From the NCBI RefSeq assembly GCF_018614415.1, contig NZ_JAGGOO010000088.1, forward strand, positions 1-43,240: DNA of 43,240 bases. The letters run 5' to 3'. Below, piece after piece: positions 36,178 to 43,240 of this stretch (position 1 is its first letter; each line of letters opens with the position of its first letter). Under the pieces are notes generated by a model. It searched no databases. It saw only the letters and a program-made list of their open reading frames with translations, and was not told the DNA's origin. A program made the position numbers and the translations under genes. Source of the stretch: Streptomyces sp. ISL-12. GTDB taxonomy: Bacteria > Actinomycetota > Actinomycetes > Streptomycetales > Streptomycetaceae.

Positions 36178-37319
36178 CGTGCCTGGCCTCCTGCGGGGGC
36201 GGTGACGGATGAGGCCGCGGCGTCCCGCAGGTCGGTCCAGGGCACGACGGGCGGTTCGGGGGGCCGGATCAGCTCCGGCAGGCCGAGCTGTGCGGTCAGG
36301 TCGGCCCAGCAGCGGGACACCGACAGCGCCCACTGCCCGGCCGCGGGCCGCAGCGCGGGGTCGGCGGCGGCGGCGCGCAGCCGGTGCAGGGCGGCCAGGA
36401 CGGCCCGCGGCCACAGGTGGGCGAAGACGTCGTGGTAGCTGTCGGCGGCCGGGTGCAGTTCCACGGTGGACGGGGTGGCGAGCCGTTCGGTGCCGGGCCC
36501 GGCGAGGACCAGGCGCCCGGTGGTGTCGCGGGGCGCGTGCAGACGCGGGTTGAACAGCACCGGACCGTGGGTGTCGGCGAGGGTGAGGACGCCGGCGTCG
36601 GTGCCGAGCGCGACGCGGTGCAGCAGGTCGGAGTGGTTGTCGGGGTCGTCCGGGTGGACCTCGTTCTGCACCCGCAGGGTGACGGGGGCACCGCCGACCA
36701 CGGCGTGCAGCGTGCGGAACGGCTGCGGCTGTCCGGTGAGTCCGGCCAGTTCGGCGTCGGGGCCGGGCTGGGCGCGGAAGGCCCAGGGGCGCAGCGTCCC
36801 GGCGGCCCGCCCGAGGACGTCGAGCAGGGGGTAGGCGACCTGGCTGTTGCAGGCGGCGTCGAGGAACCGGACCGGCCCTCGGGCGCGCAACACCTCGGCG
36901 GCGGCCAGGAACGCGCGCACCGGCGCCAGGTCGGGGTAGAGGGTGCCGACGGCGTAGGCGGCGTCGCCGTCGCGGGCCGCCCGCAGGTTGCCGGCGAGCT
37001 CGCCGGCGTGGACGGGGTGTTCCTGGAGGACGTGGATGCCGCGGCGCAGCGCGGTGCGGGCGATGTCCGACCCGGGGCCGCCGGTGGCACCCGAGCGGAC
37101 GACGACGCAGAGGACGTCGGTGTCGTCGGGAAGCCGCTCGGCGTCGGTGAACAGCGGCACTCCCGACCGCTCGGCCAGCCGCCTGGAGTAGTCACCGCCC
37201 TTGGCGAGGATGCCGGTGAGGGTGAAGGCCTCCGGGTCGCCGCGGACGGCGTCGAGGTAGATCCGGCCGAAGGCGGTACCGGCGACGACGACCCGCAGGG
37301 GACGCCGGGCGCGGCTCAC
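36174..37319 (-). CDS. Thiazolinyl-imide reductase (Irp3/PchG-like)
   Basis: A Gfo/Idh/MocA-related NADPH enzyme of 381 residues. The Rossmann start is VVVAGTAFGRIYLDAV; the hallmark GIHVLQEHPVH follows near residue 100, as in Irp3, YbtU and PchG. TLYPDLAPVRAFL and the long substrate domain follow. It reduces one carrier-bound thiazoline to a thiazolidine, as in yersiniabactin and pyochelin. The start GTG 37319 overlaps the salicylate-synthase stop (GTGA), and its stop overlaps the VOC gene start (ATGA). Which of the three rings is reduced cannot be decided from sequence. The upstream open frame is the salicylate-synthase tail in another frame. Confidence 0.91.
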   Translation of the reverse strand: MSRARRPLRVVVAGTAFGRIYLDAVRGDPEAFTLTGILAKGGDYSRRLAERSGVPLFTDAERLPDDTDVLCVVVRSGATGGPGSDIARTALRRGIHVLQEHPVHAGELAGNLRAARDGDAAYAVGTLYPDLAPVRAFLAAAEVLRARGPVRFLDAACNSQVAYPLLDVLGRAAGTLRPWAFRAQPGPDAELAGLTGQPQPFRTLHAVVGGAPVTLRVQNEVHPDDPDNHSDLLHRVALGTDAGVLTLADTHGPVLFNPRLHAPRDTTGRLVLAGPGTERLATPSTVELHPAADSYHDVFAHLWPRAVLAALHRLRAAAADPALRPAAGQWALSVSRCWADLTAQLGLPELIRPPEPPVVPWTDLRDAAASSVTAPAGGQAR

Positions 37320-38929
37320 GAACGCGCCCCGACGGCCACCGCGTCCGTGCCGGTGTCTGTGTCTGTGTCTGTGCCGATGCCGGTGTCTGTGCCGATGCCC
37401 GCGCCCGTGTCGGCGCTTGTACCCGTGCCAGCGCCTGTGCCCGTGCCGGCGCTTGTGCCCATGCCAGCGCCTGAGCCCGTGCCGGCGCTTGTGCCCATGC
37501 CGGCGCCTGAGCCCGTGCCGGCGCCTGTGCCAACGCTCGTGCCTGTGCCCGCACCCGCACCCGCACCCGCGCCCGACACCTCCACCCGGGACACGGCCAC
37601 GAGGTGGCCGCTGACCGCGCGCAGCTTCTCCCGGGTCTCCTCCAGCTCCCGTTCCGGGTCGGAGTCCGCCACGACCCCGGCTCCCGCCCGCAGCCAGGTC
37701 CGGCCGCCCCGGCGCAGTACGGTGCGCAGCACGAGGGCCGCGTCCAGGGTGCCGTCGGCCTCCAGCCGTACGACCGCGCCGCTGTACAGCCCGCGTTCGC
37801 CGGGCTCGGCACGGCGGATCGCGTCCAGCGCGCTCCCCTTGGGTATGCCGGAGGCGGTCACCGCGGGGAACAGGGCGGCCAGCGCGTCCCACCGGTCCCG
37901 GCCGGGCGCGAGCCGGCCCCGCAGCCGCGAGGCGAGGTGCTGCACGCTGCCGCGTTCCTCCACGGCCATGAACTCCTCGGTGCGCACCGTCTCCGGCAGG
38001 CACACCGCGTTCATCTCCTCCTGCACCAGACGGACGGAGACGGCGTGCTCGTACACCTCCTTGGCGTCGCGGTGCAGTTCGGCGCGGCGGGCGGCGTCCG
38101 CGGCGGGGTCGCCGGTCAGCGCGCGGGTGCCGGCCAGCGGCTGCGCCGTGACGGAGCCGTCGGCGTCGATCCGGGCCACGATCTCGGGGCTGAAGCCGGC
38201 GGCCTCCCAGCCCCCGTGCCGCAACAGGAAGGAGCGGGCGGGCAGATGCCCGCGCCGGCCGGCCACGTAGGTCGCCGGGAGGTCGAGTTCGACGGGTACG
38301 GACACGCTGCGCGAGACGATGGCCTTGTCCAGCTCCCCCGCGCGGATGGCACGCACCGTGCCGGCGACAGCCGCGCGGTACCGGTCGGCGTGCTCCTCCA
38401 GGTCGACGCCGACGCGAGCGCCGGGCGGCTCGCCCGCCGAGCGCACGGCGGCGCGCAGCAGCTCCTCCAGTTCGTCCAGGGCGGCCTGGTCCGCCGCCCG
38501 CAACACCGCTGCGACGGACGTCAGTTCGATCTCGCGTTCCGGGACCACGAAGCGGGCGAGAGCGGCGCCGGTGGGCGCGTCGCCGCCGTGGTAGGCGTGG
38601 GTGAGCTCGAAGGCGATCCAGCCGTGCGCCGATCCGACGCCGCCGGTGTGCCGCTGGAGGAGTTCACCGACGGTGGCCAGCGGGTGTGCGCCGACCGGCA
38701 GTTCGGCGGCTTCGACGTCCGTGCCGTGCAGCCGGGCGGTCGTCCCGTCCGCCTCGACCACGGCCGACTCGCCCTCGCTCCATACGACGGAGCCGTCCCG
38801 CTCGTAGAGGAGGTGGGGCGCCTCGGAGGCCGCGGCGAGGGCGGCGGCGACGGTCACGGGGTCGGCGGTGAAGGTCAGTTTGCGTTCGGGGAAAGGGGCC
38901 CGAGGGGTGAGGGCGTCCCGAGGGGTCAC
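37316..38929 (-). CDS. Salicylate synthase (MbtI/Irp9-like) with repeat tail
   Basis: The product is 537 residues, against about 430-450 for Irp9/MbtI. The chorismate-utilising domain includes LDKAIVSRSVSV (the catalytic-base Lys region), GFSPEIVARI, QPLAGTRALTGD, ASGIPKGSALD and RLRAGAG-type ends. It converts chorismate through isochorismate to salicylate and pyruvate in one Mg-dependent enzyme, which explains the lack of a separate lyase. The last 86 residues (37319-37576) are a Gly/Thr/Ala/Ser low-complexity tail with two near-identical 12-residue repeats GTGSGAGMGTSA. The start GTG 38929 overlaps the thioesterase stop (GTGA). The tail is absent from characterised homologues I know of. Confidence 0.92.
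   Translation of the reverse strand: MTPRDALTPRAPFPERKLTFTADPVTVAAALAAASEAPHLLYERDGSVVWSEGESAVVEADGTTARLHGTDVEAAELPVGAHPLATVGELLQRHTGGVGSAHGWIAFELTHAYHGGDAPTGAALARFVVPEREIELTSVAAVLRAADQAALDELEELLRAAVRSAGEPPGARVGVDLEEHADRYRAAVAGTVRAIRAGELDKAIVSRSVSVPVELDLPATYVAGRRGHLPARSFLLRHGGWEAAGFSPEIVARIDADGSVTAQPLAGTRALTGDPAADAARRAELHRDAKEVYEHAVSVRLVQEEMNAVCLPETVRTEEFMAVEERGSVQHLASRLRGRLAPGRDRWDALAALFPAVTASGIPKGSALDAIRRAEPGERGLYSGAVVRLEADGTLDAALVLRTVLRRGGRTWLRAGAGVVADSDPERELEETREKLRAVSGHLVAVSRVEVSGAGAGAGAGTGTSVGTGAGTGSGAGMGTSAGTGSGAGMGTSAGTGTGAGTGTSADTGAGIGTDTGIGTDTDTDTGTDAVAVGARS
37449..37520. repeat. Two 36-bp tandem repeats in the salicylate synthase tail
   Basis: Units 37449-37484 and 37485-37520 start GCGCTTGTGCCCATGCC and differ at a single base. 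Shorter related pieces continue on both sides from about 37330 to 37576. The unit length is in frame and encodes 12 residues, so copy-number change would not break the gene. Confidence 0.82.
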
Positions 38930-39705
38930 GAAAGGTTCTCGCTTTCCAGTCGACAGCGGGCGCCGGTGGCCGCGGCGGTACGGGTGACGTCCGCGAGGAG
39001 GCGCAGCACCGGCTCCCGGCGGGGGGTGAAGTAGAAGTGGCCGCCCGGGAAGGCGCGCAGGGTGAAGGTGCCGGTGGTGTGCGCCGACCACGCGCGGGCC
39101 TGTGCCTCGTCGACCTCGGTGTCGGTCTCCCCCAGCAGGGCGGTCACGGGGCAGTCCAGCGGCGGGGAGGCGGGGCGGTGGTAGGTCTCCGCGAGCTTGA
39201 AGTCGGCGCGGACGGCGGGCAGGTAGGCGGCGCGGACGGCCGGTTCGGCCAGCAGCTCGCCGCGGGTGCCGCCGAGCCGGGCCAGTTCCGCCACCAGGTC
39301 GTCGTCGGGCCGGGTGTGCAGGTCGCCGCGGGCCGGCAGCGCGGGGGCGCGGCGGCCGGACACCACGAGGTGGTCGGGGGCCGCGCCCCAGGCGGTCAGC
39401 CGGCGCGCGGTCTCGTGGGCGACGACGGCGCCGAAGCTGTGGCCGAAGAGCACCAACGGCCGGTCGGTCAGGGGCAGCAGCGCCGCGCAGACGCCGGTCA
39501 CCAGGTCCTGGAGGTCGTCGGCGGGCGGTTCGGACAACCGGTCCTCCCGCCCCGGGTACTGCACGGCGGACAGCTCCACGTCGTCGGGGAGGCCGGTGCC
39601 CCAGGCCGCGTAGGGCCCGGCCGTGCCGCCGGCGTGCGGCAGGCAGACCAGGCGGGCGGAGGGGTTGTGTCGGGGTGTTCGGCAACGCAACCAGGCGTCC
39701 GTCAC
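38926..39705 (-). CDS. Type II thioesterase (YbtT/GrsT-like)
   Basis: The 259-residue alpha/beta hydrolase has LVCLPHAGGTAGPYAAW near the start and nucleophile elbow FGHSFGA with Ser. Asp in LGETDTEVD and His in FPGGHFYF complete the triad. It clears misprimed or stalled acyl groups from carrier proteins of NRPS-1 and NRPS-2, as in most metallophore systems. It is the first gene of the operon. Its start is GTG 39705, with GGGAGAA upstream, about 37 bases after the predicted transcription start. Its stop overlaps the salicylate-synthase start (GTGA). It is distinct from the Cys-type TE at the end of NRPS-2. Confidence 0.92.
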   Translation of the reverse strand: MTDAWLRCRTPRHNPSARLVCLPHAGGTAGPYAAWGTGLPDDVELSAVQYPGREDRLSEPPADDLQDLVTGVCAALLPLTDRPLVLFGHSFGAVVAHETARRLTAWGAAPDHLVVSGRRAPALPARGDLHTRPDDDLVAELARLGGTRGELLAEPAVRAAYLPAVRADFKLAETYHRPASPPLDCPVTALLGETDTEVDEAQARAWSAHTTGTFTLRAFPGGHFYFTPRREPVLRLLADVTRTAAATGARCRLESENLS

Positions 39706-39749
39706 GTGCGGTTCTCCCTCGGGCTGCGGGATGACGTCGGGCGCTGCCC

Positions 39750-39778
39750 ATACAAGCTTTAGTGAAAACGATTGTCAA
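39750..39778 (-). promoter_or_regulatory. Zur-controlled promoter of the metallophore operon
   Basis: On the minus strand TTGACA (39773-39778), a 17-base spacer and TTGTAT (39750-39755) give a near-consensus promoter. Palindrome TGAAAAC-G-ATTGTCA at 39763-39777 covers the -35 and spacer. The predicted transcript starts near 39742 and runs about 30 kb to the 9294-9336 hairpin. Bases 39779-39870 also hold TATAGT at 39800-39805, a possible -10 for the divergent kinase-like gene. Confidence 0.8.
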
Positions 39779-39870
39779 TACCGTCAATTGGGTCGTGGGT
39801 ATAGTCGTCGCCGGAAGGCCGCCGCTCGGGGAGTCGCGGCGACACCCGCGGGAAAGGCGGCCGGGCGAGG

Positions 39871-40725
39871 ATGCATGGGGCAGAGGTCCGGCGTGCGACG
39901 GCCGCGGCCAGGTCGACCGCCTCGTCACTCGGTCTGACGGTCGACGACGCGATCGTTCTCCATGACTCGAACAAGCTCACCCTGCGTCTGCTGCCGTGTG
40001 ACGTCCTGGCCCGGGTGGCGCCCGAAGCGGATCAGGTCGCGCGGTTCGAAGTCGACCTCGCCCAGCGGCTCGCCGCGTCCGGATGCCCGGTGGGCACCCT
40101 CGACCCGCGCGTGCAGCCGCGCGTCCATGAGCGCGACGGCTTCGTGATCACGCTCTGGACCTACTACGAACCCGTGCCGTCCGCGGAGGTCTCACCGGCC
40201 GACTACGCCGACGCGCTCGCGCGGCTGCACGCCGGCATGCGCGGACTCGACGTGGCGACACCGCACTTCACGGACCGGGTCGAGCAGGCGCAACGACTCG
40301 TGGCGGACCGCGACCGGACCCCGGAACTGGCCGACGCGGACCGGGAGCTGCTCGGCCGCACGCTGCGGAACCTGAGCCGGACGATCGGCGAGCGCGGCGG
40401 CACCGAGCAGTTGCTGCACGGCGAGCCGCACCCGGGCAACGTGCTCACCACGCGGCACGGGCCGCTCTTCATCGACCTGGAGACGTGCTGCCGGGGCCCC
40501 GTCGAGTTCGACCTCGCCCACGCGCCCGAAGCGGCCGGCGAGCACTACCCGGGCGCCGATCAGGACCTGCTGCGCCAGTGCCGGATCCTCGTCCTGGCAA
40601 TGATCACCGCCTGGCGCTGGGACCGGGGCGACCAGTTCCCGGACGGGCGCCGGCTGGGCAGGGAGTGGCTCGGACAGATTCGCGCGGCACTCGCGCGCGA
40701 CGACGGCCCGGACACGCGCGGCTGA
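39871..40725 (+). CDS. Aminoglycoside-phosphotransferase-fold (APH) family protein
   Basis: A 284-residue protein kinase-like fold. The catalytic loop is LHGEPHPGNVL and the metal-binding segment FIDLETCCRGPVEFDL, both intact, so phosphotransfer is possible. The N-lobe is short, with a weakly visible nucleotide-binding Lys. It is divergent from the metallophore operon. The Zur box at 39763-39777 is about 95 bases upstream, so co-regulation is possible but unproven. Substrates for such proteins range from sugars and antibiotics to small amines, and I see no basis to pick one. ATG 39871 abuts GGGCGAGG, a close but usable ribosome-binding site. Confidence 0.82.
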   Translation: MHGAEVRRATAAARSTASSLGLTVDDAIVLHDSNKLTLRLLPCDVLARVAPEADQVARFEVDLAQRLAASGCPVGTLDPRVQPRVHERDGFVITLWTYYEPVPSAEVSPADYADALARLHAGMRGLDVATPHFTDRVEQAQRLVADRDRTPELADADRELLGRTLRNLSRTIGERGGTEQLLHGEPHPGNVLTTRHGPLFIDLETCCRGPVEFDLAHAPEAAGEHYPGADQDLLRQCRILVLAMITAWRWDRGDQFPDGRRLGREWLGQIRAALARDDGPDTRG

Positions 40726-40776
40726 TCGCGGACCTCCGGGGCCGGGCGCCGGTCCGTCCTCGGGGTCACCCCCTCC

Positions 40777-41544
40777 TCACCCCTTGACCGCCACCAGTAC
40801 GCAGCTGTCGCCCACCTGCCACACCGGTGTGACATGCCGGAAGCCCGCCTGGTGCAGCAGTTCGGCGTGGCGGCGCACGGAGAGGTGCCGATTGCCGCCG
40901 CCCCCGCCGGACGACGGACGGCACCGCTCCCGCTGCTCGAACAGATCGGCCAGCTCCGGGTCGGCGGCCACCGCCTTCCACCAGGAGTCCCAGTCCTCTT
41001 GAGCGTGGTCGCCCGCGCGCTCGGCCCGGCAGCGCCCCACATGGGCGGTCAGGTCGGAGCAGGACCGCACGTCCGGCGGGAAGTGATCCCCGTTGATCAG
41101 CGCCCCGCCGGGGCGGAGCAGGGCCCCGAGGCCGCGGTAGGTCTCCAGCAGGACGGGTTCCGGAAGGTAGTGCAGGGCCGTCGTCGAGACGGCGACGTCC
41201 AGGCTGCGGCACAGCTCCAAGGCGTCGGTCCACCCGTCCTCGCCGATGACCGCGTCCACGTACCGCGCGGCGTCGGCGTGATGGGTACGCCCCAGCTCCA
41301 GCAGCACGGGGTCCATGTCCACCGCGACGATCTCCGCGTCCGGCAGCCGGCGGGCGAGCCGGGCGGAGAGGGAGCCCGGTCCGCAGCCCAGGTCGAGCAG
41401 GAGCGGCCGGGAGCGGCCGGCGCAGATGTGCTCGACGACGTCGGAGATCACGGTGAACCGTTCCTCACGGTCCACCGCGTACAGCTGCTGCTGCCGCTCC
41501 CAGCGCTCCACCCACGTCCTGGCCGTCTCCATGCTCACGCCCAT
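40777..41544 (-). CDS. Class I SAM-dependent methyltransferase
   Basis: A methyltransferase of 255 residues from ATG 41544. Motif I is LLLDLGCGPGSLSARLA, and AEIVAVDMDPVLLE and LDVAVSTTALHYL continue the fold. The frame opens from GTG 41589, but ATG 41544 is preferred because GAGGTGG lies about nine bases upstream and GTG 41589 has no ribosome-binding site. Substrate is unknown. The Zur-type box at 41602-41616 is upstream on the gene-poor side, suggesting Zn-repressed expression. It faces the APH gene convergently, with 51 bases between. Small-molecule O- or N-methylation is as specific as I can be. Confidence 0.78.
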   Translation of the reverse strand: MGVSMETARTWVERWERQQQLYAVDREERFTVISDVVEHICAGRSRPLLLDLGCGPGSLSARLARRLPDAEIVAVDMDPVLLELGRTHHADAARYVDAVIGEDGWTDALELCRSLDVAVSTTALHYLPEPVLLETYRGLGALLRPGGALINGDHFPPDVRSCSDLTAHVGRCRAERAGDHAQEDWDSWWKAVAADPELADLFEQRERCRPSSGGGGGNRHLSVRRHAELLHQAGFRHVTPVWQVGDSCVLVAVKG

Positions 41545-41601
41545 CTGGTCGCGCCACCTCTTTCGTCTCTCATCTGTCGCGACTACCACGCAATCTACAG
41601 A

Positions 41602-41616
41602 TGGAAACGATTATCA
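41602..41616. promoter_or_regulatory. Zur-box-like palindrome upstream of the methyltransferase
   Basis: TGGAAAC-G-ATTATCA has half-sites TGGAAAC and TGATAAT, weaker than the other three boxes but with the same 7-1-7 geometry and the same central CGAT(T) as the 39763 box. It lies in the 80-base gap between two minus-strand genes. TAGATT (minus strand, 41592-41597) could serve as -10. No clear -35 is seen. Confidence 0.55.
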
Positions 41617-41624
41617 GTAGCCAT

Positions 41625-42833
41625 TCACGCCAACGACTCGAGTACGGACAGCAGGCGGTCGATCTCCTCCTCCGTGTTGTGCACGTGCAGACTCACCCGC
41701 ACAACCCCGTTCCTCTCGTCCGCACCCGCCTGGCAGAGGCTGTCGGCGCGGACCATGAACCCGTGGCTGAAGAGGATGAACCCGAGGTCGTCGGAGGGTA
41801 TGTCACGGTGCCGGAAGGTGACGATGCCCTGCCGCCGCTGCCCCTGCGGCAGCGGCGAGTCGGCGGCCAGGCTCGCGGTGCAGCCGAGGATCTCGTACAC
41901 GTCCAGCAGCCGCAGCCGGTCGGTCAGCCGGGTGGCCAGGCGGACGGCGTGCCGCGCGACGCGGTCGACGCCGGCCGCGTCGAGCCAGTCCAGCGCGGCC
42001 AGCAGCGACACGATGCCCACCGTGTTGGGGGTGCCCTCCCACCCGGTGGGCGTCAGGGCGGGGCCGCGGGTGTTGCGCGCCCAGACCGCCCCGGTGCCGG
42101 GCAGCGCCATCACCTTGTGCCCGGAGAAGACCACGAAGTCGACGTCGAGATCCGGGTCACCGACATCGACGGGGAGGTGGCCCACGCTCTGGGCTGCGTC
42201 CAGACAGATCGGTACCTCCGGGCCGACGGCGGCCCGCAGGCGGTGGACGTTCATGTCGCCGCCGTAGACGTGGTGGACGTGGGTGGCGGCGACGAAGCGG
42301 GTACGGGGGCCGACGGCCTCGGCGAGGGCGCGGTGGTCGTAGTCGCCGGAGGCCGCCTGGTACGGCAGTGCCCGCAGGCGCACGTCGACGCCCCGGGCGG
42401 CCAGCAGCCGCCGGGTTTCCTCCCAGGGTTCCAGGTTGGCCTGGTGATCGGAGAAGGGGACGAGGATCTCGTCGCCGTCGGTGAGCCGGGGCACCAGCCA
42501 GTCCCGGGCGATGGTGCGCAGTCCCTCGGTGGTCCCGCTGGTGAAGTGCACCGAGGAGTGCTCCGGCCGGGGGTCGCCGAGGAACTCCTTGACGCGCCGC
42601 CGGGCCCGTTCGACCAGCTCGGTGGTCTTGTTGGCCCAGGGGTAGGTGCCCCGGCCCGCGTTGGCGTTGGACGTGGTCAGGTAGGTCTGCACGGCGTCCA
42701 GCACCGCTTGCGGTTTCTGCGCGGTCGCCGCGCTGTCCAGGTACGCCAGTTCCGGATGCGCGGCGATGATCGGGAACTGCTCCCTCAACCGCCGCTGCCA
42801 CAGGCGGTCTTCGTCAGGTGTGTGTCCGTCCAT
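41625..42833 (-). CDS. Class-V aminotransferase / cysteine-desulfurase-like protein
   Basis: A PLP enzyme of 402 residues related to SufS/CsdA. The cofactor Lys lies in FVVFSGHKVMAL, with DAAQSVGH just before it. AYLDSAATAQKPQAVLDAV is the N-terminal SufS hallmark. C-terminal RADSLCQ holds a Cys where SufS has RxGHHC, so persulfide formation is plausible though the loop differs. It may mobilise cysteine sulfur. ATG 42833 is taken, with GGGAG/GAGG upstream; the open frame to 42956 would overlap the rhodanese gene. The rhodanese gene lies four bases upstream on the same strand, which fits a sulfur relay. Iron-sulfur biogenesis or thiolation are alternatives, and a link to the metallophore is not shown. 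Confidence 0.82.
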   Translation of the reverse strand: MDGHTPDEDRLWQRRLREQFPIIAAHPELAYLDSAATAQKPQAVLDAVQTYLTTSNANAGRGTYPWANKTTELVERARRRVKEFLGDPRPEHSSVHFTSGTTEGLRTIARDWLVPRLTDGDEILVPFSDHQANLEPWEETRRLLAARGVDVRLRALPYQAASGDYDHRALAEAVGPRTRFVAATHVHHVYGGDMNVHRLRAAVGPEVPICLDAAQSVGHLPVDVGDPDLDVDFVVFSGHKVMALPGTGAVWARNTRGPALTPTGWEGTPNTVGIVSLLAALDWLDAAGVDRVARHAVRLATRLTDRLRLLDVYEILGCTASLAADSPLPQGQRRQGIVTFRHRDIPSDDLGFILFSHGFMVRADSLCQAGADERNGVVRVSLHVHNTEEEIDRLLSVLESLA

Positions 42834-42837
42834 GACC

Positions 42838-43194
42838 TCACTCCCGTACCAGTGGGGCGCCCGCGTCCCGCCAGGCGACGATCCCGCCCGCCAGGCTCCG
42901 CACGTCCGGATGCCCCATCCGCGCCAGTGCCGCCGCGTACCGCAGCGACTTCTCACCGACCGGACAGGCCAGCAGGACCGGTGTGCTCTTGCTGAACGGC
43001 AGCCCGCCCCGCAGGAGTTCCTCGAACACCTCGTCCACGATGTTCAGCGAACCCTCGATGTGCAGGGCCGCGTAGGCGTGCGGGCCGCGCAGGTCGACCA
43101 CGAGGGGGCGGGGGTCACCCGCCGTCACCCATCCCCGGGCCTCCTCGACACCGATCGTCCGGGCCTCCGCCTTCGCCTCCTCGGCGCTCGGCAC
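42838..43194 (-). CDS. Rhodanese-like domain protein (5' end may lie outside window)
   Basis: At least 118 residues of rhodanese fold: LVVDLRGPHAYAALHIEGSLNI, then LLACPVGEKSLRYAAAL with the active-site Cys in the CPVGEKS loop, and AGGIVAWRDAGAPL at the end. It probably binds or relays sulfane sulfur, perhaps to or from the neighbouring desulfurase-like enzyme. The first start codon in the window is GTG 43194, but it has no ribosome-binding site. The frame remains open with coding-like sequence (RPELLGRSGAGRASS) to base 43240, so the true start may lie beyond the right edge. Confidence 0.78.
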   Translation of the reverse strand: MPSAEEAKAEARTIGVEEARGWVTAGDPRPLVVDLRGPHAYAALHIEGSLNIVDEVFEELLRGGLPFSKSTPVLLACPVGEKSLRYAAALARMGHPDVRSLAGGIVAWRDAGAPLVRE

Positions 43195-43240
43195 CGAGGA
43201 GGCGCGTCCCGCGCCCGACCGGCCCAGCAGCTCGGGGCGG

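Noticed and set aside
37330..37576. Salicylate synthase tail as a separate gene or frameshift
   Set aside because: The frame runs unbroken into the tail and its stop overlaps the next gene start in the same GTGA pattern as the rest of the operon.

Overview
The window is high-GC actinomycete DNA. Codon use, GTG/TTG starts, gene style and family matches all point to Streptomyces or a close relative. It holds one coherent zinc-acquisition locus: a high-affinity Zn ABC importer set, a Zur-type regulator with a CobW/ZNG1-type GTPase, and a roughly 30-kb NRPS operon. The operon encodes a salicylate-capped, thiazoline-type metallophore of the coelibactin/yersiniabactin class. Four 15-bp palindromes of the Zur-box type (7-1-7, TGAxAAn..nTTxTCA-like) lie at 5899-5913, 6703-6717, 39763-39777 and 41602-41616. 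They tie the parts together.

Layout. 1-272: low-complexity edge with 27-bp repeats. 273-1265 (-): hypothetical protein. 1457-5882 (-): aztD, aztC, a second lipoprotein related to AztD, and aztB. 5898-6641 (+): aztA, divergent from aztB, with a Zur box at the shared start region. 6764-9292 (+): LCM-type methyltransferase behind a Zur-controlled promoter, then a CobW-family GTPase and a Fur/Zur regulator, closed by a 19-bp perfect hairpin at 9294-9336. 9355-39705 (-): the metallophore operon. 39871-40725 (+): APH-family kinase-like protein. 40777-41544 (-): methyltransferase with its own Zur box. 41625-43194+ (-): class-V aminotransferase/cysteine-desulfurase-like protein and a rhodanese.

The operon is transcribed from a consensus-like promoter (TTGACA-17-TTGTAT) at 39778-39750 with a Zur box over the -35 and spacer. 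In transcription order it encodes type II thioesterase, salicylate synthase, thiazolinyl-imide reductase, VOC protein, NRPS-2 (docking-Cy-A with inserted MT-PCP-TE), two ABC half-transporters of the YbtPQ/IrtAB type, saccharopine-dehydrogenase-like oxidoreductase, free-standing double methyltransferase, asparagine-synthase-like amidotransferase, a 43-residue repeat mini-ORF, P450, salicyl-AMP ligase, a second P450, and NRPS-1 (ArCP-Cy-A-PCP-Cy-A-PCP). Nearly every junction is a 4-bp ATGA/GTGA overlap.

Predicted chemistry (inference): chorismate to salicylate; salicyl-AMP loaded on the NRPS-1 ArCP; three heterocyclised residues (first pocket atypical, possibly Thr/Ser; second and third Cys); one ring reduced by the imide reductase; C-methylation by the A-embedded MT and perhaps by the separate double MT; release by a TE whose nucleophile is Cys (GYCLGG). 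The AsnB-like enzyme, the saccharopine-DH-like enzyme, the double MT and two P450s go beyond the core yersiniabactin set, so the product is probably not simply yersiniabactin or coelibactin. I saw no rRNA, tRNA, CRISPR array, transposase or phage gene.
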